DNA of 62,576 bases from the NCBI GenBank assembly GCA_009937615.1, contig JAACFB010000014.1:1-62576 (forward strand). The letters run 5' to 3'. The position numbers and the translations under genes were made by a program. Below, one piece after another: positions 6,776-16,700 of this stretch. The stretch comes from Gammaproteobacteria bacterium. GTDB lineage: Bacteria; Pseudomonadota; Gammaproteobacteria; Steroidobacterales; Woeseiaceae. The notes beneath the pieces were generated by a model. The model was not told the DNA's origin and did no database searches. It was given only the letters and a program-made list of their open reading frames with translations. Each line of letters begins with the position of its first letter. Positions within the stretch are counted from its first letter, which is position 1.

Positions 6776-7971
6776 TGCTCGACCTCGCTCGCTGACTGCA
6801 ACCGATCCTCCGGCAACTTCGCGAGCATTTTGTTGAGCAGCGCCTCGTGCTGCGCCAGGTCACTCGGCAGCGACGGAACGGACGCGTGTGCATGCTTGTA
6901 AATAATCCCCATTGCCGTATCGGCACGGAACGGCTTTTCGCCGGTCAGCATCTCGTAAAAAATGACGCCGAGGCTGTAAATGTCGCTTCTGTGGTCGATA
7001 CCGGTGCCGTGCCCCTGTTCCGGGCTCATATAGTAAGGCGTACCGAAAATTTCACCTTCGTCGGTTATCTCCATTTGCAGGCGCATGCGCTTCGCCAGCC
7101 CGAAGTCGATCAGTGCAATCGAGTCATCGGATCTCAGCATGATATTGCCGGGTTTCAGATCGCGATGCAGGATGCCGACTTCATGGATTTCGCCCAGCGC
7201 GCTGGCGATTTGCCGCAGGAAGCGAATCGCCTCCTCTTCACCGAGCCCGGCAGCGATGCGCTGCCTGAGGTCCCCACCACCGAGGTATTCCATCGCGATA
7301 TGCGCATGATCGTCGCCGACGCCCAGGTCGAAAATCCTGACGATATTCGGATGATCGATCTCGGCGATCAGTTCGTACTCCTGCAGAAACCGGTCGAACG
7401 CGCCAATGCTGTCAATCACGTCGGGAACCTGCCGAAGGACTTTAAGGACAACCTCCTGGCCGTTCGACACACGTTCCGCCAGGTAAATAGCGGAGTGCGA
7501 CGACGTGCTGAGTTTTCTGATGAAGTTATAGCCACGAATAAGGGGATGTATCCCCGTTCGCTCGTCACCGACGAACAGCGCGGCAGTCGATGCGACACTC
7601 CGTCTCTGTACCAGGATATCGCTGAGCCGAACGATGAATCCGTCGTGACGAAGACCGTCACGCAAAAAGAACCCGGCTGCACCGGCCCTGATCGCGGCGC
7701 TCTCCTCGTCCCGGGCACCGAAGTAGACGACGGGAGGAAATCCGCGAACCTTGCTGAACTGCCTGAGCACGTCGGGACCCTGGCGATCGCCGAGTTGATC
7801 GCCGAGGAGAATGACGTCATTGCCGGCACCGGAGAACTCTGCCGGCAAGTGCCCTGCCGACGTCGGGTCGTAGGCCCTGATGATGGCTTCCGGCCAGTGC
7901 GTTGTGACGTGATGCATCAGCAGCGTGCGGAACTCCGCCTGCCCATCGATGATCATGGCCTTGATGCTCAC
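6766..7971 (-). CDS. Ser/Thr protein kinase with N-terminal receiver-like domain
   Basis: A 401-residue protein started at GTG 7971, which has AGGCGG nine bases upstream; the in-frame TTG at 7980 abuts that site. Residues 1-125 resemble a response-regulator receiver (SIKAMIIDGQ, VVYFGARDE, AGAAGFFLRDG), but the phosphoacceptor position reads LLGDQ and the acidic pocket is incomplete. Residues about 149-401 are a Hanks-type kinase with Lys177 (VVLKVL), HRDLKPGN with Asp271, IDFG with Asp289, and GTPYYMSPEQ. The glycine-rich loop is replaced by STSSHSAIY. It lies between purF and miaE, 27 bases after purF. It has no membrane segment, so it is cytoplasmic. The substrates are unknown. Confidence 0.88.
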   Translation of the reverse strand: MSIKAMIIDGQAEFRTLLMHHVTTHWPEAIIRAYDPTSAGHLPAEFSGAGNDVILLGDQLGDRQGPDVLRQFSKVRGFPPVVYFGARDEESAAIRAGAAGFFLRDGLRHDGFIVRLSDILVQRRSVASTAALFVGDERTGIHPLIRGYNFIRKLSTSSHSAIYLAERVSNGQEVVLKVLRQVPDVIDSIGAFDRFLQEYELIAEIDHPNIVRIFDLGVGDDHAHIAMEYLGGGDLRQRIAAGLGEEEAIRFLRQIASALGEIHEVGILHRDLKPGNIMLRSDDSIALIDFGLAKRMRLQMEITDEGEIFGTPYYMSPEQGHGTGIDHRSDIYSLGVIFYEMLTGEKPFRADTAMGIIYKHAHASVPSLPSDLAQHEALLNKMLAKLPEDRLQSASEVEQWL

Positions 7972-7998
7972 GAGCGGCAACCGCCTGCCAGCCCAGCG

Positions 7999-9540
7999 CT
8001 AAAGGCCGATGGCTGTGCTCTGACGTTCCGGCTCTGCCTCCTCGACGCCAATAATCCCTTTGTGCCTGGCATCACGCAGCCGCTTGGCCACGTCATTGCG
8101 CCGCGATTCGAGATCATGCAGGTATTCATCGGTAACATCGCCAGTCACATATTCGCCGGAGAAACACGAAGTATCAAACTCCTCGATCGGTGAATTGCCG
8201 TGCCGTACCGACCGTATCAGCCCGTGCAGATCCTGGTAGATCAGCTTGTCGGCCCCTATCAACGCCTGTATCTCCTCAACGCTCCGTCCATTGGCGATCA
8301 GTTCCGATGCCGCCGGCATGTCGATCCCATAGACGTTCGGATGCCGCACGGGCGGCGCAGCCGACGCAAAATAGACCCGCCGCGCACCGGCCTCACGAGC
8401 CAGCTTGATGATCTGGCGGGAGGTTGTGCCGCGCACGATAGAGTCGTCGACGAGCAGCACGTTCTTGCCGCGAAATTCGAGATCGATAGCATTGAGCTTA
8501 TGACGCACCGACTTTGCGCGCTCAGCCTGCCCCGGCATGATGAACGTGCGGCCAATGTAGCGGTTCTTGATGAAGCCTTCGCGATACTTGACGCCGAGAT
8601 GATGCGCAACCTGCACGGCCGCGGTGCGGCTCGTGTCCGGTATCGGGATAACCACGTCGATATCGTGCTCAGGAAAATCGCGAACGATCTTGCCGGCGAG
8701 CTGCTCGCCCATGCGCAGGCGCGTCTTGTACACCGACAGATCGTCCAGAATCGAATCGGGCCGCGCAAAATAAACGAATTCAAAGATGCACGGCGTATGC
8801 CGAACTTCGCCCTGCTGCTGGCGGCTGTGCAGTTTCCCCGAGTTCTCGATGAAAACGGTCTCACCGGGCTGGACGTCCCGCAGACGCGAGAACTGCAGCA
8901 CATCGAGAGCGACGCTCTCGGAGGCAACCATGTACTCGGTTCCATGCTCCGAACGTTTCTCTCCAAGGACCAGCGGCCGGATTCCGTTCGGATCGCGAAA
9001 TGCGACGACTCCGACGCCGACGATCATGGCGACCACCGCGTAGCCGCCCCTGCACCGCCGGTGCACGGCTTCTACCGTCTCGAAAACCTGCTCAGCGGTC
9101 GGCTGGCCGTTCGCGCGCACCTGCATTTCATGCGCAAAGACATTCAGCAGAACCTCCGAGTCGGAGCTCGTGCTCAGATGACGCCGATCCTGATGGATAA
9201 GCATTTCGGCCAGTTCATCGTGATTGGTCAGGTTGCCGTTGTGACCGAGGCAGATACCGTAGGGTGAATTCACATAGAACGGCTGCGCTTCGGCGGAACG
9301 CGCGCCGCCCGCGGTCGGATAGCGGATGTGCCCGATGCCCACGTTACCGGTCAGCCGCATCATGTGGCGCGTACGGAAGACGTCGCGCACGAGGCCGTTT
9401 CTCTTGTGCTGCTGGAGTCCGTCTGCACCCCAGGTAACGATCCCTGCGGCATCCTGGCCACGATGCTGCAAAACAGTCAGCGCGTCGTACAAGGCCTGAT
9501 TGACCGGCTGATGACTAACGATTCCGACGACACCGCACAT
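7999..9540 (-). CDS. purF: Amidophosphoribosyltransferase
   Basis: PurF (513 residues) makes phosphoribosylamine from PRPP and glutamine, the first committed step of purine synthesis. It starts MCGVVGIV, and after Met removal Cys2 is the glutaminase nucleophile. The N-terminal Ntn domain shows [12 protein letters not shown] and [10 protein letters not shown]. The phosphoribosyltransferase domain has [13 protein letters not shown] and the PRPP loop [13 protein letters not shown]. There are no iron-sulfur cysteines, as in the E. coli type. The stop codon of cvpA lies 11 bases upstream, in the usual cvpA-purF order. Confidence 0.98.
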   Translation of the reverse strand: MCGVVGIVSHQPVNQALYDALTVLQHRGQDAAGIVTWGADGLQQHKRNGLVRDVFRTRHMMRLTGNVGIGHIRYPTAGGARSAEAQPFYVNSPYGICLGHNGNLTNHDELAEMLIHQDRRHLSTSSDSEVLLNVFAHEMQVRANGQPTAEQVFETVEAVHRRCRGGYAVVAMIVGVGVVAFRDPNGIRPLVLGEKRSEHGTEYMVASESVALDVLQFSRLRDVQPGETVFIENSGKLHSRQQQGEVRHTPCIFEFVYFARPDSILDDLSVYKTRLRMGEQLAGKIVRDFPEHDIDVVIPIPDTSRTAAVQVAHHLGVKYREGFIKNRYIGRTFIMPGQAERAKSVRHKLNAIDLEFRGKNVLLVDDSIVRGTTSRQIIKLAREAGARRVYFASAAPPVRHPNVYGIDMPAASELIANGRSVEEIQALIGADKLIYQDLHGLIRSVRHGNSPIEEFDTSCFSGEYVTGDVTDEYLHDLESRRNDVAKRLRDARHKGIIGVEEAEPERQSTAIGL

Positions 9541-9551
9541 AGATTTCCCCG

Positions 9552-10106
9552 CTAAGCCCAGCGCTTGTGATAATTGAGGTCAGGCAAAGACAACTCGATT
9601 GGCAGCGACTCTGCCGGAGCGTCCGGAATAAGCAGCTCATATCCCTGCGGTGCCATTACCTTGATCCAGTCGACGACCACTTCAAAATATGGAATGGTCC
9701 TGGAATTGAGCCACCAGTCGTCATTATCGAAACCGGCAAATTGTCCCGCAAGAATCGCGAGAGCAACGAGCAAGACGCCGCGCAGTGCGCCGAAAGCCGC
9801 ACCCAGCATACGGTCCATGCCGCTGAGTATCGACAGGCGAACGAGCTTCGCGATACTCCAGCTCAGCAGACCGCCCAAAGCGAGCACGATCAGAAAGACG
9901 AGTATGCGCCCGAACCACGTTTGCATTTCCTCGGCGCCGATCCAGTTCTCGGACATATCGCCGACGCCAGGGCCGAACTGCAGCGCCGCCCAGATCGCGA
10001 CCAGCAGTGCGGTGATGGAGATGGCTTCTTTGACGAATCCGCGGACGAGGCCCACGACAACGGAAATCACGATAGCGACGGCGATTAAAATGTCGATGAT
10101 CGGCAT
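9552..10106 (-). CDS. cvpA: CvpA family membrane protein
   Basis: A 184-residue inner-membrane protein. Four hydrophobic segments are visible at about residues 3-20, 28-45, 65-90 and 103-122, with the family motif GLVRGFVKE after the first. CvpA was named for colicin V production in E. coli and its molecular role remains poorly defined. The placement immediately before purF and after the SPOR gene is the conserved gammaproteobacterial order and supports the name. Transcription with purF is likely. Confidence 0.93.
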   Translation of the reverse strand: MPIIDILIAVAIVISVVVGLVRGFVKEAISITALLVAIWAALQFGPGVGDMSENWIGAEEMQTWFGRILVFLIVLALGGLLSWSIAKLVRLSILSGMDRMLGAAFGALRGVLLVALAILAGQFAGFDNDDWWLNSRTIPYFEVVVDWIKVMAPQGYELLIPDAPAESLPIELSLPDLNYHKRWA

Positions 10107-10160
10107 CAGCGATATCGGTCAGGCTTAGATCGGGGGCGACTGGACGGAGATTCTAACAGA

Positions 10161-10799
10161 TCAGGGATGCGGCACCACCTGTCCGGTATGACCCGCTTTT
10201 TTGAGCCGCTCAGCCATCGCCTCCGCACTTTCACGGTCCTTCTGCGGCCCGATGCGCACCCGGTGCAGCTGTCCTGCATCGGCCGACAACTGGCTCAGGA
10301 AAGCCGCGAATCCCTGCTTCCTGAGGTCTGCCGCCAGCTTCTCGGCATTATCCTGGTTGCCAAAGCTGCCGAGCTGAACCGCCCACATGCCGGTCGGCGA
10401 GGCAGTCACAATTCTGCTTGGCGCCGGCGCCGGTTTCTTGCTCTCGGCAGCCGTTTCCTGCCTGGGAATTTCGGCAGCCTCTGGCGGCGGCGATGCGGGC
10501 TTTTCCTCGACGATAACGGGCGGCGGCGATGCGGGCTTTTCCTCGACGATAACGGGCTGCGGCGCCGGGTCTGTTACAACGGCAGGCGGGGTGGCGCCCG
10601 CTGGTACCGGGTCCTTGCGATCCCGTTCCAGTACCACGGTGCGGCTCTCCTGGTCTGCCTGGCCCGGCAGCGGTACCCGTTCGCTGACGATCTCCGAGTC
10701 ATCAGGCGGTCCGTCGAGAAATACGGGCACCACCAGCACCACGAACAGCACCAGAACGGCCGCCCCGATTATGCGTTCTTTCAAAGCTCGATCCATCAT
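10161..10799 (-). CDS. dedD: SPOR-domain protein (DedD-like)
   Basis: A 212-residue cell-division-type protein. From the ATG at 10799 (AGGG five bases upstream) it opens MMDRALKERIIGA, then has a single transmembrane segment (AAVLVLFVVLVVPVFL), a Pro/Ala/Glu-rich periplasmic linker and a C-terminal SPOR domain (WAVQLGSFGNQDNAEKL to VRIGPQKDRESAEAM) that should bind denuded septal peptidoglycan. A longer start at 10829 would overlap folC and add residues absent from the family. The linker holds two tandem copies of PVIVEEKPASPP from a 36-bp duplication. The position between folC and cvpA matches dedD. Confidence 0.92.
   Translation of the reverse strand: MMDRALKERIIGAAVLVLFVVLVVPVFLDGPPDDSEIVSERVPLPGQADQESRTVVLERDRKDPVPAGATPPAVVTDPAPQPVIVEEKPASPPPVIVEEKPASPPPEAAEIPRQETAAESKKPAPAPSRIVTASPTGMWAVQLGSFGNQDNAEKLAADLRKQGFAAFLSQLSADAGQLHRVRIGPQKDRESAEAMAERLKKAGHTGQVVPHP
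10485..10556. repeat. Two perfect 36-bp tandem repeats in the SPOR gene linker
   Basis: Bases 10485-10520 and 10521-10556 are identical. They keep the reading frame and encode two copies of a 12-residue Pro/Glu/Lys segment in the flexible periplasmic linker. The absence of any difference suggests a recent slippage duplication, so copy number may vary among strains. Confidence 0.9.
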
Positions 10800-10806
10800 G
10801 TATGCC

Positions 10807-12084
10807 CTAGCGCGGCGAGTATATCTCAAGCGCCCTCAGTACGGGACCAACGATATAAAATGAGCCGGTCACCAATACCAGTCCATCGGTGCCGGCTAAT
10901 GCCCGAGCATGGTCCATTGCCTGTGGGAGCGAGTCCGCGACCAGGCAGCTGCGATCAGCCGCATTGGCTACGCGGCGTCCCAGCTCACTTGCTGAGAGCG
11001 CCCGCGGGCTTTCTGCTCTGACGGCGACCCAGCTGTCAACCTTGCCCTTCAGTGCGGCAACAACTTCCTCGACATCCTTGTCGTCGAGCATGCTGATGAT
11101 CGCGGCTGTCGGCCCCGATATGTCGATGCTCCCGAGCGTGTCGGCCAGTGTCTGCGCGGCAGCGGGATTGTGAGCCACGTCGAGCAACCACTCGCCGCCC
11201 ACCGAAACACGCTGTGCGCGGCCAGCAAGTCGCACGCCAGCTATCGCAGCGTTGATCACATTTTCCACCAGCAGATCATGCAGACCTGCCGCCTCGATCA
11301 ACGCAAGCACGCCGGCCGCATTCTGCACCTGCACATCACCGGCCAGGGGTGGCCGCTCGAGGTCACGCAATTGTCTCGTCGTCCCACGCCAGGACCAGCG
11401 TTCGCCGTCACTCGACCAGTCGTAATCGCGCCCCGCCAGGATAAGCTCCGCGCCGAGGGTCCGGGCATGCCCGATAACCGACTGCGGTGCATCGGGTGAT
11501 GCAAACACCGTCGGTTTGCCGGGCCGCATGATACCGGCCTTTTCAGTCCCGATTGTCTCGACATCACTGCCAAGCCAGGCGCAGTGATCGAGCGCCACGT
11601 TTGTGATCAGTCCAGCCGTCGGTTCGACCGCATTCACGGCATCAAGGCGACCGCCCATTCCAATTTCGAGAATCGCCGCATCGACCTCGGCATCAGCAAA
11701 GAGCAGCAGCGCAGCCAGCGTACCGTACTCGAAATACGTCAACGGTATCGCTTCACGCACGGCCTCGATGCGCTCGAAAGCCTCAATGATCTCGGCATCC
11801 GCAGCCTCTCGGGCATCAATGCGTATACGCTCGTTGTAACGAGTAATGTGTGGCGAGGTGTAGGTACCCACGCGCAGGTTCTTGCCGCGCAGCAATGCCT
11901 CGAGCATGGCGACGCTCGACCCTTTGCCATTCGTACCCGCAATGTGAAAAACGATCTCGGGTGCCGGAAGCTGCAGCCGCTCGAGCAGCACCTCGACGCG
12001 CTCGAGGCCGAGCACGATCTCGGTCGGGGAAAACGATTCGAGCCGAACCAGCCACTCATCGAGAGACGAACCTGAAGACCGCAT
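10807..12084 (-). CDS. folC: Bifunctional dihydrofolate synthase / folylpolyglutamate synthase
   Basis: FolC (425 residues) adds glutamate to dihydropteroate and then extends the polyglutamate tail of folates, using ATP. The Mur-ligase-like P-loop is FHIAGTNGKGSS, followed by GTYTSPHI, YFEYGTLAAL and EIGMGGRLDAVN. LDHCAWLG supplies the metal-site His, and DVAHNPAA is in the C-terminal domain. The length is typical. It lies between accD (9 bases upstream) and the SPOR gene (which starts just inside its end), so the run is surely one operon. Confidence 0.97.
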   Translation of the reverse strand: MRSSGSSLDEWLVRLESFSPTEIVLGLERVEVLLERLQLPAPEIVFHIAGTNGKGSSVAMLEALLRGKNLRVGTYTSPHITRYNERIRIDAREAADAEIIEAFERIEAVREAIPLTYFEYGTLAALLLFADAEVDAAILEIGMGGRLDAVNAVEPTAGLITNVALDHCAWLGSDVETIGTEKAGIMRPGKPTVFASPDAPQSVIGHARTLGAELILAGRDYDWSSDGERWSWRGTTRQLRDLERPPLAGDVQVQNAAGVLALIEAAGLHDLLVENVINAAIAGVRLAGRAQRVSVGGEWLLDVAHNPAAAQTLADTLGSIDISGPTAAIISMLDDKDVEEVVAALKGKVDSWVAVRAESPRALSASELGRRVANAADRSCLVADSLPQAMDHARALAGTDGLVLVTGSFYIVGPVLRALEIYSPR

Positions 12085-12093
12085 TGTGTGAAA

Positions 12094-12960
12094 TTACTGT
12101 GTGATCGGGCTCGGGCGATGCTCGAACTTGGCCAGCAGGTCGGCAATCTGTTCACGCATCCCGCGGCGGTCGACAATCATGTCGACAGCGCCATGATCGA
12201 GCAAAAACTCGCTGCGCTGAAATCCTTCTGGCAATTGTTGGCCGACGGTCTGTTCGATCACGCGCGGGCCTGCAAAACCGATCAGCGCATTCGGCTCAGC
12301 AATGTTTACGTCGCCGAGCATCGCGAGGCTTGCCGAGACGCCGCCCGTCGTCGGGTCAGTGAGCACCGAGACGTAAGGAACGGACTGGGCACCGAGTCGC
12401 GCGATCGCGGCTGAAGTCTTCGCCATCTGCAGCAGCGAAAACAGGGCCTCCTGCATCCGCGCACCGCCGCTGGCGGCAAACGAGATCAACGGCATCTTGT
12501 TTTCCGCCGAATGATTCGCGGCGCGCGAAAACCGCTCGCCGACCACCGAACCCATGGAGCCGCCCATGAACGCAAACTCGAACGCACAGGCGACGACGGG
12601 CCGGCCGAAAAGAGCGCCGGTAACGCTGACGAGTGCGTCCTTCTCGCCCGTGTTTTTTTGCGCCAGCAGGATGCGGTCACGATACCGTTTGCTGTCACGA
12701 AAGCGCAGGGGGTCCTCCGGTTCCAGTCCGGCTGATAATTCCTGCTGTGAATCAGGGTCGAGAAAAAAGTCCAGCCGTTCCCTCGCGCCGATGCGCAGGT
12801 GATGGTCGCACTTCGGACAAACCTGCAGATTGCGCTCCAGTTCGTTGCGATACAGCTGCGCGTCGCACTTCGGGCATTTTATCCAGACGCCTTCGGGCAC
12901 CGATCGCGTACGCTTTTCGGTACTGATGCGGGACGGCATCAATTTCTCGAACCAGCTCAT
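12094..12960 (-). CDS. accD: Acetyl-CoA carboxylase carboxyltransferase subunit beta
   Basis: AccD (288 residues) forms the carboxyltransferase with AccA and transfers CO2 from biotin to acetyl-CoA in fatty acid synthesis. The N-terminal zinc ribbon is complete (CPKC at residues about 29-32 and CPKCDHH about 20 residues later). The crotonase-fold core shows [26 protein letters not shown] and [10 protein letters not shown]. Its ATG overlaps the truA stop by four bases. In Pseudomonas trpF stands between truA and accD; it is missing here. Confidence 0.98.
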   Translation of the reverse strand: MSWFEKLMPSRISTEKRTRSVPEGVWIKCPKCDAQLYRNELERNLQVCPKCDHHLRIGARERLDFFLDPDSQQELSAGLEPEDPLRFRDSKRYRDRILLAQKNTGEKDALVSVTGALFGRPVVACAFEFAFMGGSMGSVVGERFSRAANHSAENKMPLISFAASGGARMQEALFSLLQMAKTSAAIARLGAQSVPYVSVLTDPTTGGVSASLAMLGDVNIAEPNALIGFAGPRVIEQTVGQQLPEGFQRSEFLLDHGAVDMIVDRRGMREQIADLLAKFEHRPSPITQ

Positions 12961-13739
12961 CTGGGCATCTTATCTAAATTCCGGTTGCCGGGTAATCGAT
13001 ATTCAGCCGGATAGTCAACGCCAACCAGGGTCAGGCCATGCGGCGGCGCCGCCATGCCGCCCTGCTTGCGATCGCGGCTCTGTAATACGGTCGCCGCCCA
13101 GTCGGCAGGCTTGTCGCCGATACCGATCGCAACCAGTGTTCCCATGATATTGCGCACCATGTGCTGCAGGAACGCGTTCGCGGTCACATCGAGGAATACC
13201 CAGTCATCCTCGCGAACCACGCTGACGGCCATGAGCTCGCGAACGGCTGTCGACGCCTGGCAGCCGGCTGCACGGAACGCGGAAAAGTCGTGCTGGCCAA
13301 GCAGCGCCAGCGCCGCCTCGTGCATGAGGCGCTCGTCGAGCGGCTGGTACACCCACCAGGCGCGGTGCCGGTCCAGCGCTGATCGCACGAGCCGATTCAG
13401 AATGCGGTAGCGATAGGAGCGTGAAACGGCCGAGAAACGCGCATGAAAACTGTCAGCGACCGGCGTTGCCCAGCTAACATTGATGTCATCCGGCAAACTC
13501 GTATTAGCGCCAAGCAGCCAGCCGCGCGGCGTTCGCTCGCTCGATGTGTCGAAATGCACCACCTGACCGGTGGCGTGGACCCCCGCGTCGGTCCGGCCCG
13601 CACACGTGACCTCGATGGTTTCGTTCGCAACCCGCGAAAGCGACGCTTCTATGCGTGCCTGAACACCGTCGCCCGTGCGCTGACGCTGCCAACCGTTATA
13701 CGCGGTGCCGTCGTACTCGATACCCAGAGCAATACGCAT
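12957..13739 (-). CDS. truA: tRNA pseudouridine(38-40) synthase
   Basis: TruA (260 residues) isomerises uridines 38-40 in the anticodon arm of many tRNAs. The catalytic block [15 protein letters not shown] contains the essential Asp of RTDAGVH. The N-terminal [16 protein letters not shown] and the later FSAFRAAGC and [13 protein letters not shown] segments are standard. The length is normal. It follows fimV by 45 bases and overlaps accD by four, continuing the operon. Confidence 0.97.
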   Translation of the reverse strand: MRIALGIEYDGTAYNGWQRQRTGDGVQARIEASLSRVANETIEVTCAGRTDAGVHATGQVVHFDTSSERTPRGWLLGANTSLPDDINVSWATPVADSFHARFSAVSRSYRYRILNRLVRSALDRHRAWWVYQPLDERLMHEAALALLGQHDFSAFRAAGCQASTAVRELMAVSVVREDDWVFLDVTANAFLQHMVRNIMGTLVAIGIGDKPADWAATVLQSRDRKQGGMAAPPHGLTLVGVDYPAEYRLPGNRNLDKMPR

Positions 13740-13784
13740 AGTGCTGTGTCACGGTGGGCTGCCTGAATCGAGCAGCCGAACTGA

Positions 13785-16700
13785 TCAGGACGGTAACGAA
13801 TCGAGCAGCTGCTGTGCCTGCTGTCGCTGCCCCTCATCACCCTCGTCGAGAACTTCCTCGAGGATCGACCGGGCACCACTGGGATCGCCCATATCGACGT
13901 AGGCGCGCGCCAGATCGAGTTTCGTGCCAACCTCGGTCATCGTCCGGGCTTCGTACAGCTCGTCACTCAGATCGCCGGGCCCAAAGGCCAGCGTCCCGGC
14001 GTCCTCGGCCGTGTCATCCGGTACGGGCGGACGCGGCTGCTCCACGGTGGCTTCGTCACGCAGCTGTTCGACCGTATCGCCCGACTCGCTCTGCTGCAGA
14101 GCCCCGGTCAGATCGTCGAGATCGAGATCAACATCAGTTCCTGCGAGAACCGGCAAATCACCCGTCTCGTCGAGGCTCGAGTCAGCCGTAAAGACTTCGG
14201 CAGGCAATGCTTCGGTCTTCGCAAAGTCGTAATCGTCTTCATCGTCAAGGCCGGCTAGCATCGTTTGATCGTCGTCGCCGAGTTCCTCGGCGTCGCCCTC
14301 CTCGCCATAGCCGGGAGCGAGCATCGTCGCGTCGTCCTCGCCGAGGGCAACATCAGCATCTGCCTCGGCGTCCATCGCAACGTCCGCACTCAGTACCTGG
14401 GTAACGCCGGTCGCGTCGAGCAGCCGTTCGTCGACGTCGACATCCGTAGCGACGTCCGTCGTCGCCGGGTCCGAACCGAGCGCTTCGTTAATACCGGTTT
14501 CGTCCGCGCTCAATGCCGCCCGCAGGCCCGTTGCATCCGGATCAACTTCCAGGTTTCTGCCAGTTGCGTCGGCATCGGTTTCGTCAATTTCGTCGCCCCC
14601 GGTCGCCGACGGCGCTTCAGCCTCGGCGCCCGCATCCAGATCGTCGAGATCGTCCAGAGATGCCACCTCCGTCTCCGCGAGATCGTCCAGACGCTCGAGA
14701 TCGTCGAGCTTCTCCATTGCGGCTGCTTCGGCATCGTCGAGGTCTTCCAGATCCTCGAGTTGATCGAGCTCGTCCAGATCCTCGAGCTCGTCTAGTGCCG
14801 CCGCTTCAGCGGCGCCGAGCTCGCCCTGGTCCTCGAACTCGTCAAGATCCTCGAGTACGGCAGACATCCCGGTATCGTCAAGATCGTCGACATCGAGGCC
14901 GAGATCGTCAAGATTGATCTCCGCGGTTTCGTCAGGCCCTTGCTCACCGCCGTCGAGCGCACCTTCGTCGAGGCTCGGCAGTTCTTCGGTACTGGCAAGA
15001 CTGTCGAACTGCTGCTCTATCGTCGGCGTCTCGACAGTGGCTTCCATCGGCGGCATCTCTGCCGTTCCGTCGATATCGATCTCTTCGTCCGCCTCGACCT
15101 CCGGCAGATCTTCGTCCGCCCCGACTTCCGCCAGGTCCTCGGCCGTGAATTCCAGGTCGATCGCTGAGGCTTCTGCGGCCGGATCCTCCCCGGCATCAAG
15201 GTCGAAGTCCACGTCATCGCCGCCGGCGGTTTCATCGTCGCCGGAGCCGAGGTCGACTACATCGGCACTTGGCATCGCGTCGGCAATCAGCTCCATATCG
15301 AGAGCGCCGGTTTCGTCCATGCCAGCCTCGAACGCGAGGTCCACAACCTTTGTCGCGCCGGCAACTGCAGCACCGGCGAATAGCGCATGGTCGCCTGCTA
15401 TCTGCTGGCCCATGATCACGATCTTGTCCCAATCGCCGCTCTCGGAGTCGCCGGCAACAGCCTTGACCCGCTCGGCTGCGTCGACGAAAGCGTCACGATT
15501 GCCCCAGACAAAATAGATCTCGCAAAGCTTGGTCAGCAGGTCTTCACGTTCCGGTTCGATCTCGAGTGCGCCATTGACCAGATCGGCGGCCTGGTCGTAA
15601 AGGCCATAGGCCATATGGAAATCAGCCTCGGCACTCGGGTCGGTTTTGTCCAGGTTGACCGCCGTCTCGCTGCTGAAGGTGTCCTCGAGTGAACCGAACT
15701 CGCCTGTCGTATCAGTCTCGACAATCTGGCCGGTTTCAATCGTCTCGTCAGTCCCGGAAATCTCGAAATCGGGTTCCAGCGCTTCGGCCGTATCGTCGAT
15801 CTCGGGCTCCAGGTCAACGTCAGGTTCGAGGTCCGCCGCGGTTCGTAGTTCGGACTCCTGCTCGACGACGACGAACGATTCTTCCTTCGGTTCCGGTGCG
15901 CGCAGTCGCTCCGTCGCCACGAATTCGGTCCCGCTATCCTCTTCCGCGTCGAGCGACTGCCAGGATTCGGCATCATCGCCACCGGCCCGGCCCCTGCGCA
16001 TGAACCAGAGCAGAGCACCGCCGACCGCGAGCAGCGCCAGAATTACGATCGCCCAGAAACTGGTCAAAACTCCGAGCAATCGATCGAACAGGCCCTGCTT
16101 GGCCCGCCGCTGCATCGGCGCGGGCGCGGGTTCGGCCTCGGCTGTGTCCTCGGCAACAACCGGTTCTCCTTCGTCCGCGGGCACTGCGTCGGTGTCGTCG
16201 ACCATGATGTCGTCAATACCGGGTTCGACGTATAAGTCGTCCGCGATTGCTTCCGCGCCCGAATCGTCAATCAACGGCTCATCAACGACGGGCTCATAGA
16301 CCTCACCGCGGATGCGTGCAAGCTCTTCACGTAATGCGGCCAGCTCATTGTCACGAATTTCGATCAGCGATCGTTGTTGCGGCACGTCGGCAGCCTCGAG
16401 CTCGTTAATCCGCTGCTCGATTTCCTGCTCACGCGTGTCCGGCGCCTGGTCATAAGCGCTCTCGGCGCCTAAATCATCGTCGCTGTAGTCTTCGTCGGGC
16501 GGCACCAGCGTGAGGCTCGGCCTCGATGTCTCGGCCACTGCGGCAGGCGTTGTGCCGGACCCCCAGGCGACATTCTGCCGCTGCACCTCGCTCAGCGCGT
16601 CTCCGCGGCTGATCCGGAAAATCTCGTCGGCGCTTGGAATACGCAGTCGCGAACCCGCCTGGAGCAGGTTGATGTTGCCGCCGAACGAGGCACGATTGGC

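Noticed and set aside
6847..8193. A long open frame opposite the kinase and purF
   Set aside because: It is antisense to two genes with clear motifs and its translation shows no recognisable domain; long antisense frames are expected in GC-rich DNA.
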